Source: Falsarthrobacter nasiphocae (GTDB lineage: Bacteria; Actinomycetota; Actinomycetes; Actinomycetales; Micrococcaceae). Taken from it: 64,000 bases of DNA. The notes beneath the pieces were generated by a model. The model was given only the letters and a program-made list of their open reading frames with translations. It did no database searches and was not told the origin of the DNA. The stretch lies in assembly GCF_031456275.1 (NCBI RefSeq), contig NZ_JAVDUI010000001.1, positions 1,198,965-1,262,964 on the forward strand. Direction: 5' to 3'. The position numbers were made by a program, and so were the translations under genes. Shown in pieces: positions 24,422-32,822 of the stretch (within the stretch, counting starts at the first letter, position 1; each line of letters opens with the position of its first letter).

Positions 24422-25096
24422 TTAGCCGTCGCTGGGAGGAGCTCCAGGGGCGACCTTTGGGGCGAGCACGGCACGCCCGTGCTCGTCCAGCACCCACACG
24501 CCAGACGCGCCGCGGCGGTGCGAGCCCACAAGGTGTGTGTCCACCACGCCGACTGCCTCCATGAGGGCGAACATCGTCGTCGGGCCCACGAACCGGAACC
24601 CCTCCTTCTTGAGCGCGGCGGAAAGCGCGCGTGACTCCGGGCTCTGGGACGGGACCTCCTCGAAGCTCGCGGGCGCAAGCCCCTCCGCGGGCTGGAACGA
24701 CCACACGAACCGCTCCAGGCCGCCCTTCTCCCGCAGGCGGATGACGGCTGCGGCGTTGGAGATGGTCGCCTCGATCTTCTGGCGGTTGCGGATGATGTCC
24801 GCGCACCCCATGAGGCGCTCGACGTCGGCCGCGCCGAACTCCGCCACCGCCTCCGGCACGAAGCCCGCGAACTCCCGCCGGAACGCCGGGCGCTTGCGCA
24901 GAACTGTGGCCCAGGACAGGCCCGCCTGGAAGCCCTCGAGGGCGAGACGCTCGAACATCGCGGCCTCCCCGTGCACGGGCATGCCCCACTCGGTGTCGTA
25001 GTACTCCCTCATGAGCGGGTCCGTCGCGGCCCACGCCGGGCGCGCGAGGCCGTCCCCGCCGATCACGATGTCCTCAATCACGGTGTCCTCCGTCAT
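24422..25096 (-). CDS. tag: DNA-3-methyladenine glycosylase I
   Basis: The 224-residue protein is of the TAG family, which removes 3-methyladenine from alkylated DNA. It shows PLMREYYDTEWGMP, the central FQAGLSWATVLRKRPAFRRE and KKEGFRFVGPTTMFALMEAVG motifs of the family. AGGAGAG before ATG (25096) fixes the start; an earlier in-frame start at 25138 is less likely. Compared with the E. coli enzyme as I recall it, three of four zinc ligands appear replaced (Cys4 by Pro, His17 by Tyr, Cys179 by Ser; the His in DTHLVG remains). It forms an operon with lysX. Confidence 0.93.
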   Translation of the reverse strand: MTEDTVIEDIVIGGDGLARPAWAATDPLMREYYDTEWGMPVHGEAAMFERLALEGFQAGLSWATVLRKRPAFRREFAGFVPEAVAEFGAADVERLMGCADIIRNRQKIEATISNAAAVIRLREKGGLERFVWSFQPAEGLAPASFEEVPSQSPESRALSAALKKEGFRFVGPTTMFALMEAVGVVDTHLVGSHRRGASGVWVLDEHGRAVLAPKVAPGAPPSDG

Positions 25097-25239
25097 GGTC
25101 TCTCCTCTCCCGGCGCCACGCGGCCGATGGACTGCCACTGTAGGCGCGGGGGAGCAGCGTGCGCGCCGTGCCCCGGCAGAACGTGGATAAGTCCCCGCGG
25201 CCCCGTCGTCGCCCGCTGGGGCAGGGGAGGGGCACCCGG

Positions 25240-25701
25240 CTAGGCCTGGCGCGAAAGGTGCGCGTCCAGCTTCTGGAAGGAGGAGGCCCAGCCGGCCGAG
25301 GCGGGCTCGAAGACCGCGAGGGGAAGGGGCGCCTGGCGGATGACGATGCTCGTGCCGCCCTCGACCCGTGTCAGCACGGTCTCCATGACGACGTCCTGGG
25401 GGAAGCCCAGGGCCGCGTACGCGGAGTCGGTGGCGCGGATGTACTCCGGCGCGCGGAGCTCGTCGATGACAGCCGTCACGGGGGAGGACTGCTCCGCGTC
25501 CTCGTCGTTGACCATCGTCAGGCGATACGCCCCGCCCTCGCGCGGCTCAATCGCCACGGACTCGGCGGGCACGCTCCAGCCGGCCGGACCGAACCAGGCG
25601 GCGAGCCCCTCGGTCGTCATGAAGGCCTCGTAGACCTTCTCGATGGGGGCCTCGACGGTGTGTCCGGTCTCGAACTCTCCGAAGCCTTCGGGGTGGCTCA
25701 T
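25240..25701 (-). CDS. SRPBCC (AHSA1-like) domain protein
   Basis: The 153-residue protein is a single helix-grip domain of the AHSA1/START type: an N-terminal TGHTVEAPIEKVYEAFMTTEGLAAWFGP, a central PREGGAYRLTM strand and a long C-terminal helix (WASSFQKLDAHL). Such domains bind hydrophobic ligands or act as Hsp90 ATPase activators; function here is unknown. GGGAG 7-8 nt before the ATG at 25701 supports this start rather than the longer frame to 25758. Confidence 0.9.
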   Translation of the reverse strand: MSHPEGFGEFETGHTVEAPIEKVYEAFMTTEGLAAWFGPAGWSVPAESVAIEPREGGAYRLTMVNDEDAEQSSPVTAVIDELRAPEYIRATDSAYAALGFPQDVVMETVLTRVEGGTSIVIRQAPLPLAVFEPASAGWASSFQKLDAHLSRQA

Positions 25702-25812
25702 GCGGTGTCTCCCTCGTGCGCGTGTGGGGCCGTTCTCTGAGGCGGCGCGGTGGCCCATTCCCGCCGTCCCAGCCTAATCCCCTGGGCTCGGCCGCCCTGG
25801 AGGCCCACCGCC

Positions 25813-25818
25813 TAGACT
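25813..25818 (+). promoter_or_regulatory. Leaderless-type -10 box before the CPBP gene
   Basis: TAGACT ends 7 nt before the ATG at 25826, and no ribosome site is present, the arrangement expected for a leaderless mRNA in actinobacteria. Confidence 0.55.
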
Positions 25819-25825
25819 TGACTGC

Positions 25826-26662
25826 ATGCCTGAACCTCACGCTTCACGCGGCAGATTCCTCCCCACGGGGGAGTGGGCTCCCGTCCCGCCGGCCGCGCTC
25901 ACGCCCGTAGCCGACATGGACCGCGTGGACGGCCCGCCGTGGACGCTGCCATTCGGCGGCCGCGACTGGGTCGTGGTTGCCGCCTATGTCTTCACGATGA
26001 TCCTGCCCGTGCCGCTCATCGTGGTTGTGGCCGCGCTCAGCGCCGCCGGCCACCCGCTGGACTTCAAGGACCCCGTGACCCAAGCGGCGGCACAGACGTC
26101 CATCTACGTCATCGTGACGCTCATCCTCCTCGTCGCCGTGCGCAAGGATGTGGCCCGCGCGGCCCGGACCTTCACGGACCACCCGGGCCTGAAGTGGGGC
26201 CTCGTCCCCGTCTTCTTCTTCGGCAACCTCATCGTCCTGACGGTCGCCTCCGCGATCGTCACGGCCCTGACCGGCGGCGTGGCGGAGTCCGCGAACCAGA
26301 CCGGCCTGACCGAGATGGCCAAGGCGCAGCCGTTCGCCCTCATGGCCATCTCCACCGTCCTCTGCGCGCCGCTCGTCGAGGAGTACATCTTCCGGAACCT
26401 GCTCATCGGCAAGCTCTCCCGGCGCGTCAACCAGTGGGTCTGCCTTGGGATCTCCTCCGTGGCATTCACGCTCCTGCACGCGCTCGCGGGCTGGCCGGAG
26501 AACCCGCTGACGCTCGTGCCGTACCTCGTCATGGGTCTCACGTTCGGCACGATCTACATCCTCTCCGGCAAGAGCTTCGTGTACTCCACCATCATTCACG
26601 CGCTGCACAACCTCATGGCGCTGTCCTTGATCTACGTCCTGCCCTCGAATCTGCCGACGTGA
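25826..26662 (+). CDS. CPBP family intramembrane glutamic endopeptidase
   Basis: The 278-residue protein has about seven membrane helices and the conserved CPBP (Abi/CAAX-like) motifs: EEYIFRN (EExxxR, about residues 182-188) and SSVAFTLLHA (FxxxH, about 210-219), then SFVYSTIIHALHN with the third motif. These glutamate and histidine residues form the intramembrane active site of the Rce1-type family. Bacterial members act in peptide maturation or self-immunity, often to bacteriocins; nothing here proves that. It overlaps the MATE gene by GTGA, so the two are translated together. Confidence 0.92.
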   Translation: MPEPHASRGRFLPTGEWAPVPPAALTPVADMDRVDGPPWTLPFGGRDWVVVAAYVFTMILPVPLIVVVAALSAAGHPLDFKDPVTQAAAQTSIYVIVTLILLVAVRKDVARAARTFTDHPGLKWGLVPVFFFGNLIVLTVASAIVTALTGGVAESANQTGLTEMAKAQPFALMAISTVLCAPLVEEYIFRNLLIGKLSRRVNQWVCLGISSVAFTLLHALAGWPENPLTLVPYLVMGLTFGTIYILSGKSFVYSTIIHALHNLMALSLIYVLPSNLPT

Positions 26663-28017
26663 TCCGCGCCCGGGGGCCGCGCCCTGACCGCGCGGGCGTC
26701 AGCCGCGAGCTTCTCGTTCTCGCCGTTCCGGCCCTGGGCGCCCTCGTCGCCGAGCCGCTCTTCGTCCTCGCCGACACCGCCATGATCGGCCACCTCGGGG
26801 CCGCCCAGCTCGGCGGCACGGGCGTCGCCTCCACGATCATCCAGACCGCCCTCGGCCTGCTCGTCTTCCTCGCCTACGGCACCACGCCGCGGGTCTCCCG
26901 GCTCGTGGGCGCGGGCCGCATGCGGGAGGCCCTGGGCGTCGGCAGGGACGGTGTGGCCCTGGCCCTTGGCCTCGGCCTGGCCCTCACGGCCGCGGGGGCG
27001 TTCGCGGGCCCAGCCCTCGCGGAGGCCCTCGGCGCCCGGGGCGCGATGGCGCCCTACGCGGCCGAGTACATCCACGGCTCCCTCCCTGGCCTGACGGGCA
27101 TGCTCGCCATGTTCGCGCTGACGGGGGTCTTCCGCGGCCTCGGAGACGCGAAGACCCCGCTGCGCGTGGCGGTGGCGGGCGCGGTGGCCAACGTGGGCGT
27201 CAACGCCCTCTTCATCTACGGCCTGGGGCTCGGCGTGTTGGGCTCCGGCCTCGGCACCTCGCTCGTCCAGTGGGGCATGGCGGTGACGCTGGGTCTCGTG
27301 CTGGGGCGGCGCATGGTCCGCGAGGGGGTCTCCTTCATCCCCACTCTCCCGGGCGTCCGGGCCAACGCGGGCGCGGGCGTGTGGCTCGTGCTGCGGAGCG
27401 TGACGATGCGCGCGGCGATTCTCGCGGCCCTCGTCGTCGTCACCGGATGGGGGCCGGAGGCGGCCGCCGGCCACCAGATCATCCAGGGGCTCTTCATGCT
27501 TCTCTCGCTGGCGCTGGACGCGATTGCCATCGCCGCGCAGACGCTCATCGCCCGTGAGCTCGGCGCCTCGAACGCCGAGCGCGTCCTCGTGTTCCTGAAG
27601 ATCATGCTGCGGTGGGGAGTGGGCGTGGGCCTCGCAGCGGGGGCCGTGTTGGCCGCGTGCTCGCCGTTCGTGGCCGGGTGGTTCGGCCAGGCGCAGATCG
27701 CCCCGGCGGTCACGGCGGCGGTCCTCGTTCTGGCGGCCTCGCAGCCGCTCGCGGCGGTGGTGTTCGTCCTGGACGGCGTGCTCATCGGGGCCTCGGATCT
27801 CAAGTACCTCGCGCTCGTGTCCATCGCCACGCTCGCGGTGTACGCGGCGTGCCTCGCCGGGGTGGGGCTCGCGTTTCCGCCGGGGGCGCGTCAGATGCCG
27901 ACGGCGGAACTTGCGTGGCTCTGGGCCGCCTGGTCCGTGGGCTTCATGGCGGCGAGGGCCGCGACCCTGTGGGTGAGGGCCCGCACGGGGGCGTGGGTGC
28001 GCCTCGGCGCGGACTGA
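26659..28017 (+). CDS. MATE family multidrug efflux transporter
   Basis: The 452-residue protein has 12 predicted membrane helices in two related halves, beginning VSRELLVLAVPALGALVAEP and FVLADTAMIGHLGAAQLGG, the latter being the MATE N-terminal signature (DxxxIGHLG). It is of the DinF-like subgroup by overall look. MATE proteins export cationic drugs in exchange for Na+ or H+. It starts at GTG (26659), overlapping the stop of the CPBP gene, so it is translationally coupled. Confidence 0.93.
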   Translation: MIRARGPRPDRAGVSRELLVLAVPALGALVAEPLFVLADTAMIGHLGAAQLGGTGVASTIIQTALGLLVFLAYGTTPRVSRLVGAGRMREALGVGRDGVALALGLGLALTAAGAFAGPALAEALGARGAMAPYAAEYIHGSLPGLTGMLAMFALTGVFRGLGDAKTPLRVAVAGAVANVGVNALFIYGLGLGVLGSGLGTSLVQWGMAVTLGLVLGRRMVREGVSFIPTLPGVRANAGAGVWLVLRSVTMRAAILAALVVVTGWGPEAAAGHQIIQGLFMLLSLALDAIAIAAQTLIARELGASNAERVLVFLKIMLRWGVGVGLAAGAVLAACSPFVAGWFGQAQIAPAVTAAVLVLAASQPLAAVVFVLDGVLIGASDLKYLALVSIATLAVYAACLAGVGLAFPPGARQMPTAELAWLWAAWSVGFMAARAATLWVRARTGAWVRLGAD

Positions 28018-28181
28018 CCCGCCCGGGCTGGGTCGCCGCGTAGGCCGCTGTGTGGGCCGACGGCCATTCGACGCGGCGTGACACCGCAGACCGACGCACT
28101 CGGCCGGGCCCAAGGCTGACCGCGTAGAATCGGGGTTTGACCCCCGCCCACCGTGAATTCGTGACAGAGGAGCCCCTCCGC

Positions 28182-28637
28182 GTGCAGACCCCTTGGTACA
28201 AGCGAGACGCCGTCAAGATCCCGTTGCTCTTTGCCACCTGCGCGGGCGCCGTGGCGGGCTGGGTCTCCATGCTCGCCATGACCGGGGGCTCGGACCACCC
28301 GCTGCGCGTGGACGTGGGGGCCATCGGCTTCGGCATCGCGTTCATCGCCTCGCTCGTGGTGGCCGCCATGCTTCAGATGGTGGAGAAGCCGAATGACCCC
28401 GAGCTGGGCCAGGGCTCCGGCATCAACCGCCGGTCCGCGGACATCCCCGGCGGGGCCATGAACGTGCCGGATCCGCGCAAGCCTCAGGCCTCCCGGCCTG
28501 CTGCGGACGACGACGCAGCCGCCGCACAGCACCCCGCCGGCTCCGAGGACGCCGCAGCGGAGGCCGCCGCCGCCGCGGGCCATCCCTCGGCCGCTGAGCC
28601 CGAGGACCTCGAGCGCGGCGGCTCGAGCCGCGCCTAG
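28182..28637 (+). CDS. Hypothetical two-helix membrane protein with disordered tail
   Basis: I do not recognise a named family. The chosen GTG at 28182 has GAGGAG 9 nt upstream and gives 151 residues. Two membrane helices (IPLLFATCAGAVAGWVSML about residues 12-30; VGAIGFGIAFIASLVVAAML about 42-61) are followed by NDPELGQGSGINRRSADIPG and a long Ala/Glu/Asp-rich tail. Starts at 28137 (TTG) or 28161 (GTG) are also possible; a TAGAAT box at 28125-28130 lies upstream. The gene converges on copA and the two stop codons share one CTAG. Confidence 0.72.
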   Translation: MQTPWYKRDAVKIPLLFATCAGAVAGWVSMLAMTGGSDHPLRVDVGAIGFGIAFIASLVVAAMLQMVEKPNDPELGQGSGINRRSADIPGGAMNVPDPRKPQASRPAADDDAAAAQHPAGSEDAAAEAAAAAGHPSAAEPEDLERGGSSRA

Positions 28638-30844
28638 CGCCCCTCCCACCGGCGGAGCCGGAGGGAGTTGGCCACGACGAGCACGCTCGAGGCCGCCATG
28701 GCCATGCCCGCGAACATGGGGCTGAGCAGCCCCAGCGCGGCAATTGGAATGCCGATGACGTTGTAGGCGAACGCCCACCCCAGGTTCGTGCGGATGGTCC
28801 GCAGGGTCCGGCGCGCCAGCGCGAGCGCGGTGACCACGGTGCCGAGCCGGTCGGCGAGGATGGTCATGTCGGCGGCGCCTTGGGCAGCATCCGTGCCGGT
28901 GGTGAGGCTGATGCCGAGGTCCGCGGTCGCGAGTGCAGCCGCGTCGTTGAGCCCGTCGCCCACCATGACCACGCTGCCGTGCTCCGCGCGGATCCGCTCA
29001 ATCTCCCGCACCTTGTCCTCCGGCAGGAGCCCGGCGCGCACACGGCCTTCCTCAATGCCGACGGCGTTGGCCACGCTGCGGGCGGCCCCCGCGTGGTCAC
29101 CCGTGAGCATGTAGACCGCCAGGCCGTCCCGGGTCAGCTGGGCCACGGTCTCGGCGGCATCCTCGCGAGGGGCGTCGGAGACCGCGAAGAGGGCTGCGAG
29201 GCGTCCATCCACGGCCACCGCGGCGAGGGTCTCCCCGCCCGTCAGCCCCGCGTCCGCGAAGGCGCCCTCGGGGACGTCGATCCCCGCCGAGCGGAGCGCC
29301 CGGGGCGAGCCTGCGAGGACCTCGCGCCCCTCGACGCATCCGCGCACGCCGCCGTCCGCGAGGAGCGCCATGTCCTCGACGGCCAGCGCCGCTGCGTCCT
29401 GCTGGGGCGCAGGGCCGGGGGTCCAGGCGGCGATGGCCTGGGCGATGGGGTGGGTCGACTCCCGCTCGAGGGCCGCCGCGAGTCGCAGCGCCTCAGGGTC
29501 CCCCCACGTGCTCGACACCGACATCCGCCCGGTGGTCAGGGTGCCGGTCTTGTCGAAGACGACAGCCTTGAGTCCCGAGGCCCGCTCGAGCGCCTGCGGG
29601 CCAGAGATGAAGATCCCGAGCTCGGCGCCGCGCCCGCTTCCGGCCACGAGCCCCACCGGGGTGGCGAGCCCCAGGGCGCACGGGCACGCGATGACGAGGA
29701 CGGCCACGGCGGGGCCGAGGGCCTCGGCCGGCGAGCCAGTGACGACCCACCAGGCGGCGAACGTCAGGACAGCCAGGACTACGACTACGGGTACGAACAC
29801 GCCAGAGACGCGGTCCGCGAGGCGCGCGATCCTCGCCTTCTTGGTCTGCGCGTCCGCGACGAGGCGGCTCATGCGCGCAAGGCGGGTCTCCGCGCCGACC
29901 GCCTGGGCCCGCAGGCGCGCTGAGCCGTCGAGGACGACGGCGCCCGCATGGGCCTCGTCCCCCGGGCGAGCGGAGCGCGGGACGGACTCGCCCGTCATGG
30001 AGGACGTGTCGAGGCTGAGCGTGCCCGATTCCACGGTGCCGTCCGCGGGGACGAGGTCGCCGGGGCGGACCTGGACCAGGTCCCCAGTGCGCAGGCTGGC
30101 CGAGGCCACCGGGGCGGGCTCGGGCAGAGGCATCCCCTCCCGCTCGAGGAGCAGCGCCGTCCGGGGCGAGGCGTCCCGCAGGGCGGCCAGGGCCGCGGAG
30201 GCAGAGCGCGTGGCCCGCGCCTCAAGGATGCGCCCCAGGAGGAGGAACGTCACGATGACTGCCGCGCTCTCGAAGTACAGGGCTGGCCCGCCGTGTCCGG
30301 CCCCGTGGCCGGAGCTCGCGGACGCATCGCCGTGGAGGACGAGCCCCACGAGGGAGGAGATCCAGGCGGCCGCTACGCCGAGGGACACGAGCGTGTCCAT
30401 CGTGGCGCCGCCGTGCCGGGCGTTGACGGCCGCGGCCTTGTGGAACGGCCAGGCGGCCCAGGTGGCCACGGGAGTGGACAGAGCTGCGACGACCCATGCG
30501 CTGCCCGGGAAGGCCAGTGCGGGAACCATGCTGAGGAGGACCACCGGGAGCGTGAGAACGGCGGCCACGACGAGGCGGGGGACGAGGCGGCGCGAGCCGG
30601 CGTCGTCGTGCTCAGGGGCGGACTCCGCAGAGGCGAGGGAGGCCGAGTAGCCGGCCCGCTCGACGGCCGCGATGAGCTCCTGGGTGTCAACGGACTCGGG
30701 GGCCGTGACGGTGGCGGAGTGGAGGGGGAGGTTGACGGAGGCCTCCACCCCCTCCACGGCGCTGAGGCGCTTCTCGACGCGGCGGACGCACGAGGCGCAC
30801 GTCATGCCGCCGATATTGAGCTCGAGAACGCGCGAGTCAGTCAC
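28634..30844 (-). CDS. copA: Copper-exporting P-type ATPase
   Basis: The 736-residue protein is a P1B-type metal ATPase. Residues 5-70 form one heavy-metal-binding domain with GGMTCASC (Cys16, Cys19). Eight membrane helices follow, with the transport motif CPC (ACPCALGLATPVG, near 386), the phosphorylation site DKTGTLT (Asp near 431), a nucleotide-binding HP motif (ESTHPIA) and the hinge MVGDGLNDAAAL. The CPC motif with flanking Asn/Tyr and Met-Ser residues, and its place in a csoR-copZ operon, indicate Cu(I) export. It starts at GTG, 4 nt after copZ. Confidence 0.96.
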   Translation of the reverse strand: MTDSRVLELNIGGMTCASCVRRVEKRLSAVEGVEASVNLPLHSATVTAPESVDTQELIAAVERAGYSASLASAESAPEHDDAGSRRLVPRLVVAAVLTLPVVLLSMVPALAFPGSAWVVAALSTPVATWAAWPFHKAAAVNARHGGATMDTLVSLGVAAAWISSLVGLVLHGDASASSGHGAGHGGPALYFESAAVIVTFLLLGRILEARATRSASAALAALRDASPRTALLLEREGMPLPEPAPVASASLRTGDLVQVRPGDLVPADGTVESGTLSLDTSSMTGESVPRSARPGDEAHAGAVVLDGSARLRAQAVGAETRLARMSRLVADAQTKKARIARLADRVSGVFVPVVVVLAVLTFAAWWVVTGSPAEALGPAVAVLVIACPCALGLATPVGLVAGSGRGAELGIFISGPQALERASGLKAVVFDKTGTLTTGRMSVSSTWGDPEALRLAAALERESTHPIAQAIAAWTPGPAPQQDAAALAVEDMALLADGGVRGCVEGREVLAGSPRALRSAGIDVPEGAFADAGLTGGETLAAVAVDGRLAALFAVSDAPREDAAETVAQLTRDGLAVYMLTGDHAGAARSVANAVGIEEGRVRAGLLPEDKVREIERIRAEHGSVVMVGDGLNDAAALATADLGISLTTGTDAAQGAADMTILADRLGTVVTALALARRTLRTIRTNLGWAFAYNVIGIPIAALGLLSPMFAGMAMAASSVLVVANSLRLRRWEGR

Positions 30845-30848
30845 GTCC

Positions 30849-31073
30849 TCAGGCCTCGCCCACGACGCTGTACCCGGCCTCCGCGACGGCCTCGGAGATC
30901 TCGGCGGGGCTGACGGGGGCGCTCGAGGTGACAGTCACGCGGCTGGGGCCGTCCTCGGCCAGCTCAACGGCGACGTCGGTGACCGCCTCGATGGAGGTGA
31001 GCTCCTCGGTGACGGCCGTGGCGCAGTGCCCGCACGTCATTCCCTCGACGAGCACGGTGGTGGTGTTCGACAT
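30849..31073 (-). CDS. copZ: Copper chaperone (heavy-metal-associated domain)
   Basis: The 74-residue protein is a single ferredoxin-like HMA domain with the Cu(I)-binding motif GMTCGHC (Cys14, Cys17). It would shuttle copper to CopA encoded 4 nt downstream, or to CsoR. GGAG lies 6 nt before the ATG at 31073; the in-frame start further upstream is less likely. Confidence 0.95.
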   Translation of the reverse strand: MSNTTTVLVEGMTCGHCATAVTEELTSIEAVTDVAVELAEDGPSRVTVTSSAPVSPAEISEAVAEAGYSVVGEA

Positions 31074-31159
31074 GATGTCTCCTTCGGTCGGTGGATTTGC
31101 CTCTTGGTTAGGCAATCGTGCAATTTTTGACCCCCGGCACGGCCTGCGCCGAGGGGCTT

Positions 31160-31504
31160 TCAGCGGACGAGGCGGGAAATGGTCGTGATGACCTCTTCCA
31201 CCTTGGCGTCCAATTCCTGACCTTCAGCGTGGGCCACGCAATGGCCGACGTGCTTTTCGAGGAGTTTGATGCTGACCCCGCGCAGTGCCGAGTCTGCGGC
31301 GTTGACCTGCGTCAGCACGTCAATGCAGTATTCGTCCTCCTCGATCATTCGGCGGATGCCGCGGACCTGCCCCTCGATGCGTTTGAGGCGGGCGAGCAGC
31401 GCCTTCTTGTCCCCGCTGTAGCCAGGGGCGTCGGGCGCGGGTGCCTCTGCGGACTCCACGGGGCCCGGGGCCGCTGTGGGGTGGGTGTCATGCGGGGGGA
31501 TCAT
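31160..31504 (-). CDS. csoR: Copper-sensing repressor CsoR
   Basis: The 114-residue protein is an all-helical CsoR/RcnR-family repressor. The Cu(I) ligands are visible as Cys60, His85 and Cys89, with the same spacing (25 and 4) as Cys36-His61-Cys65 of the M. tuberculosis protein. The N-terminal 30 residues are a disordered extension. The start at 31504 sits 7 nt after a TAGGAT -10 box and has no ribosome site, suggesting a leaderless mRNA. A CsoR-type operator lies in the promoter spacer. copZ and copA follow on the same strand, so this is the first gene of a copper-resistance operon. Confidence 0.95.
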   Translation of the reverse strand: MIPPHDTHPTAAPGPVESAEAPAPDAPGYSGDKKALLARLKRIEGQVRGIRRMIEEDEYCIDVLTQVNAADSALRGVSIKLLEKHVGHCVAHAEGQELDAKVEEVITTISRLVR

Positions 31505-31511
31505 GGCAGTG

Positions 31512-31540
31512 ATCCTATACCCCCCTGGGGTATGGGTCAA
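31512..31540 (-). promoter_or_regulatory. Promoter of the csoR-copZ-copA operon
   Basis: On the minus strand, TTGACC (31540-31535) and TAGGAT (31517-31512) are separated by exactly 17 bp, and the -10 box ends 7 nt before the csoR ATG. The spacer is almost filled by the CsoR operator. Confidence 0.8.
31517..31533. promoter_or_regulatory. CsoR operator
   Basis: ATACCCC and GGGGTAT are exact inverted repeats around CCT, matching the known TATACCCC...GGGGTAT type of CsoR site. It lies between the -35 and -10 boxes of the csoR promoter. Confidence 0.85.
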
Positions 31541-31566
31541 GGGGGCTGGTGCCGCCGGGCACACGA

Positions 31567-31603
31567 AAGAGGCCCGCCCCGCGGCGTGCGGGACGGGCCT
31601 CTT
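31567..31603 (-). terminator. Terminator of the GlsB-type gene
   Basis: A 16-bp stem with one mismatch (arms 31567-31582 and 31588-31603) is followed on the minus strand by TTTCG. It lies 60 nt past the stop of the GlsB-type gene and before the csoR promoter, insulating the two. Confidence 0.8.
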
Positions 31604-31662
31604 CAGGCTGCGGCGGTCACTGGGCTGCCGTCAGGCAGCAGCCGCCGAAGGGGCTGCGTGAA

Positions 31663-31923
31663 TCAGCCCTTGCGGCGCTGGAACGCGCCCCAGGCGAAGG
31701 ACACGATGAGCGAGCCGATGACGGCCCAGAAAAGCGTGGCCATGTTGAAGCCGGAGTTCGTGTTGATGTTGAAGATGGCGCTGCCGATGAAACCGCCGAC
31801 AAAAGCGCCGATCACGCCGAGGATCATCGTGGCGAGGAAACCGCCACCCTGCTTGCCGGGCATGATGAGCTTGGCGAGAGCGCCAGCGACGAGGCCGACA
31901 ATGAGCCAGACGAGGAAGTTCAT
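31663..31923 (-). CDS. GlsB/YeaQ/YmgE family stress-response membrane protein
   Basis: The 86-residue protein has three membrane helices and the family pattern FLVWLIVGLVAGALAKLIMPG, GGFLATMILGVIGAFVGGFI and a final FWAVIGSLIVSFAWG helix with a basic end (RRKG). These transglycosylase-associated proteins are induced by stress in many bacteria; the mechanism is unknown. AAGGAG lies 8 nt before the ATG at 31923. It is monocistronic, with its own terminator. Confidence 0.93.
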   Translation of the reverse strand: MNFLVWLIVGLVAGALAKLIMPGKQGGGFLATMILGVIGAFVGGFIGSAIFNINTNSGFNMATLFWAVIGSLIVSFAWGAFQRRKG

Positions 31924-32116
31924 GATTGTGCTCCTTAGCAAGATTCACGCACGTAGCTATGTCTCAGCGCGTGGGGGACAGTCCATTGTATGCAGGTAGG
32001 CAAAGCAAAGTCACGTGAGAAGTTTCTACGCGCGCGTAGGTTTGGGGGCCGCCCTTAGGATTGAAGGCACGCGGCCTGCCGCGCGACGCTGGACAACCAA
32101 GGGAGACGACGACCGC

Positions 32117-32794
32117 ATGGACACCACTGCCCGAACCATCGTTGCGGTGAGCGGAGGCCTCAGCCGAGACTCCTCCACGCGTCGCCTCATCGACCTGCTC
32201 GTCGACTCGGTCGTGCGTCAGGCCGCCGAGCGCGGCCTCACGGTGGAGCCCCGCATCGTCGACCTGCGGGACTACGCGCGGGAGCTCGGAGAGGGCCAGC
32301 TGACGGGCCTGACGGGCGGGCCCCTCAAGGACGCGGTGGACGACCTCGTCACGGCCGACGCCCTCGTCGTCGGCTCCCCGACCTTCAAGGCCAGCTACTC
32401 CGGCCTCTTCAAGAGCTTCTGGGACCTGACCGTGGACGGTGCCATCGCGGGCCTGCCGACCCTCCTCGCCGCCACGGGCGGCTCGGGGCGCCACAGCCTC
32501 ATGATCGAGCATCACCTGCGCCCTCTCTTCAGCTACCTCAAGGCCCTCGTCCTGCCCACCGCGGTCTTTGCGGCACCGGAGGACTGGGCCGACGACGCCC
32601 TGCAGCAGCGCGTGGATCGCGCCGCCCGGGAGCTTGTAGGCCAGCTGAGCGTGGGCGTGGGCTTCGGCAGGGGCCAGCAGGCTGTGGCCGCCGTCGGCCT
32701 GACCGAGAACGCCGTCCAGGCGGCGCTCGACGCCGACCCGTTCGTGGACCCCGCCGCGCAGGTCGGGGCCTCCCCGAAGGGGGCTGAGGGGTGA
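32117..32794 (+). CDS. NAD(P)H-dependent FMN reductase (CE1759 type)
   Basis: The 225-residue flavodoxin-fold protein begins TIVAVSGGLSRDSSTRRL (phosphate-binding loop for FMN) and has VVGSPTFKASYSGLFKSFWD, the flavin-ring-binding P-T-F/Y-x-A-S-Y-S-G segment of the SsuE/MsuE/CE1759 reductases. It reduces FMN with NAD(P)H, often to serve a two-component monooxygenase, none of which is nearby. The ATG at 32117 matches the start of the domain; GGGAG is about 11 nt upstream. Confidence 0.9.
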   Translation: MDTTARTIVAVSGGLSRDSSTRRLIDLLVDSVVRQAAERGLTVEPRIVDLRDYARELGEGQLTGLTGGPLKDAVDDLVTADALVVGSPTFKASYSGLFKSFWDLTVDGAIAGLPTLLAATGGSGRHSLMIEHHLRPLFSYLKALVLPTAVFAAPEDWADDALQQRVDRAARELVGQLSVGVGFGRGQQAVAAVGLTENAVQAALDADPFVDPAAQVGASPKGAEG

Positions 32795-32822
32795 GGCGCG
32801 CGCCGGGCCTGACGGCCTGGGC

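Noticed and set aside
25182-25190. CGTGGATAA, one mismatch from a DnaA box
   Set aside because: Single site without neighbours or an AT-rich unwinding region; expected by chance.
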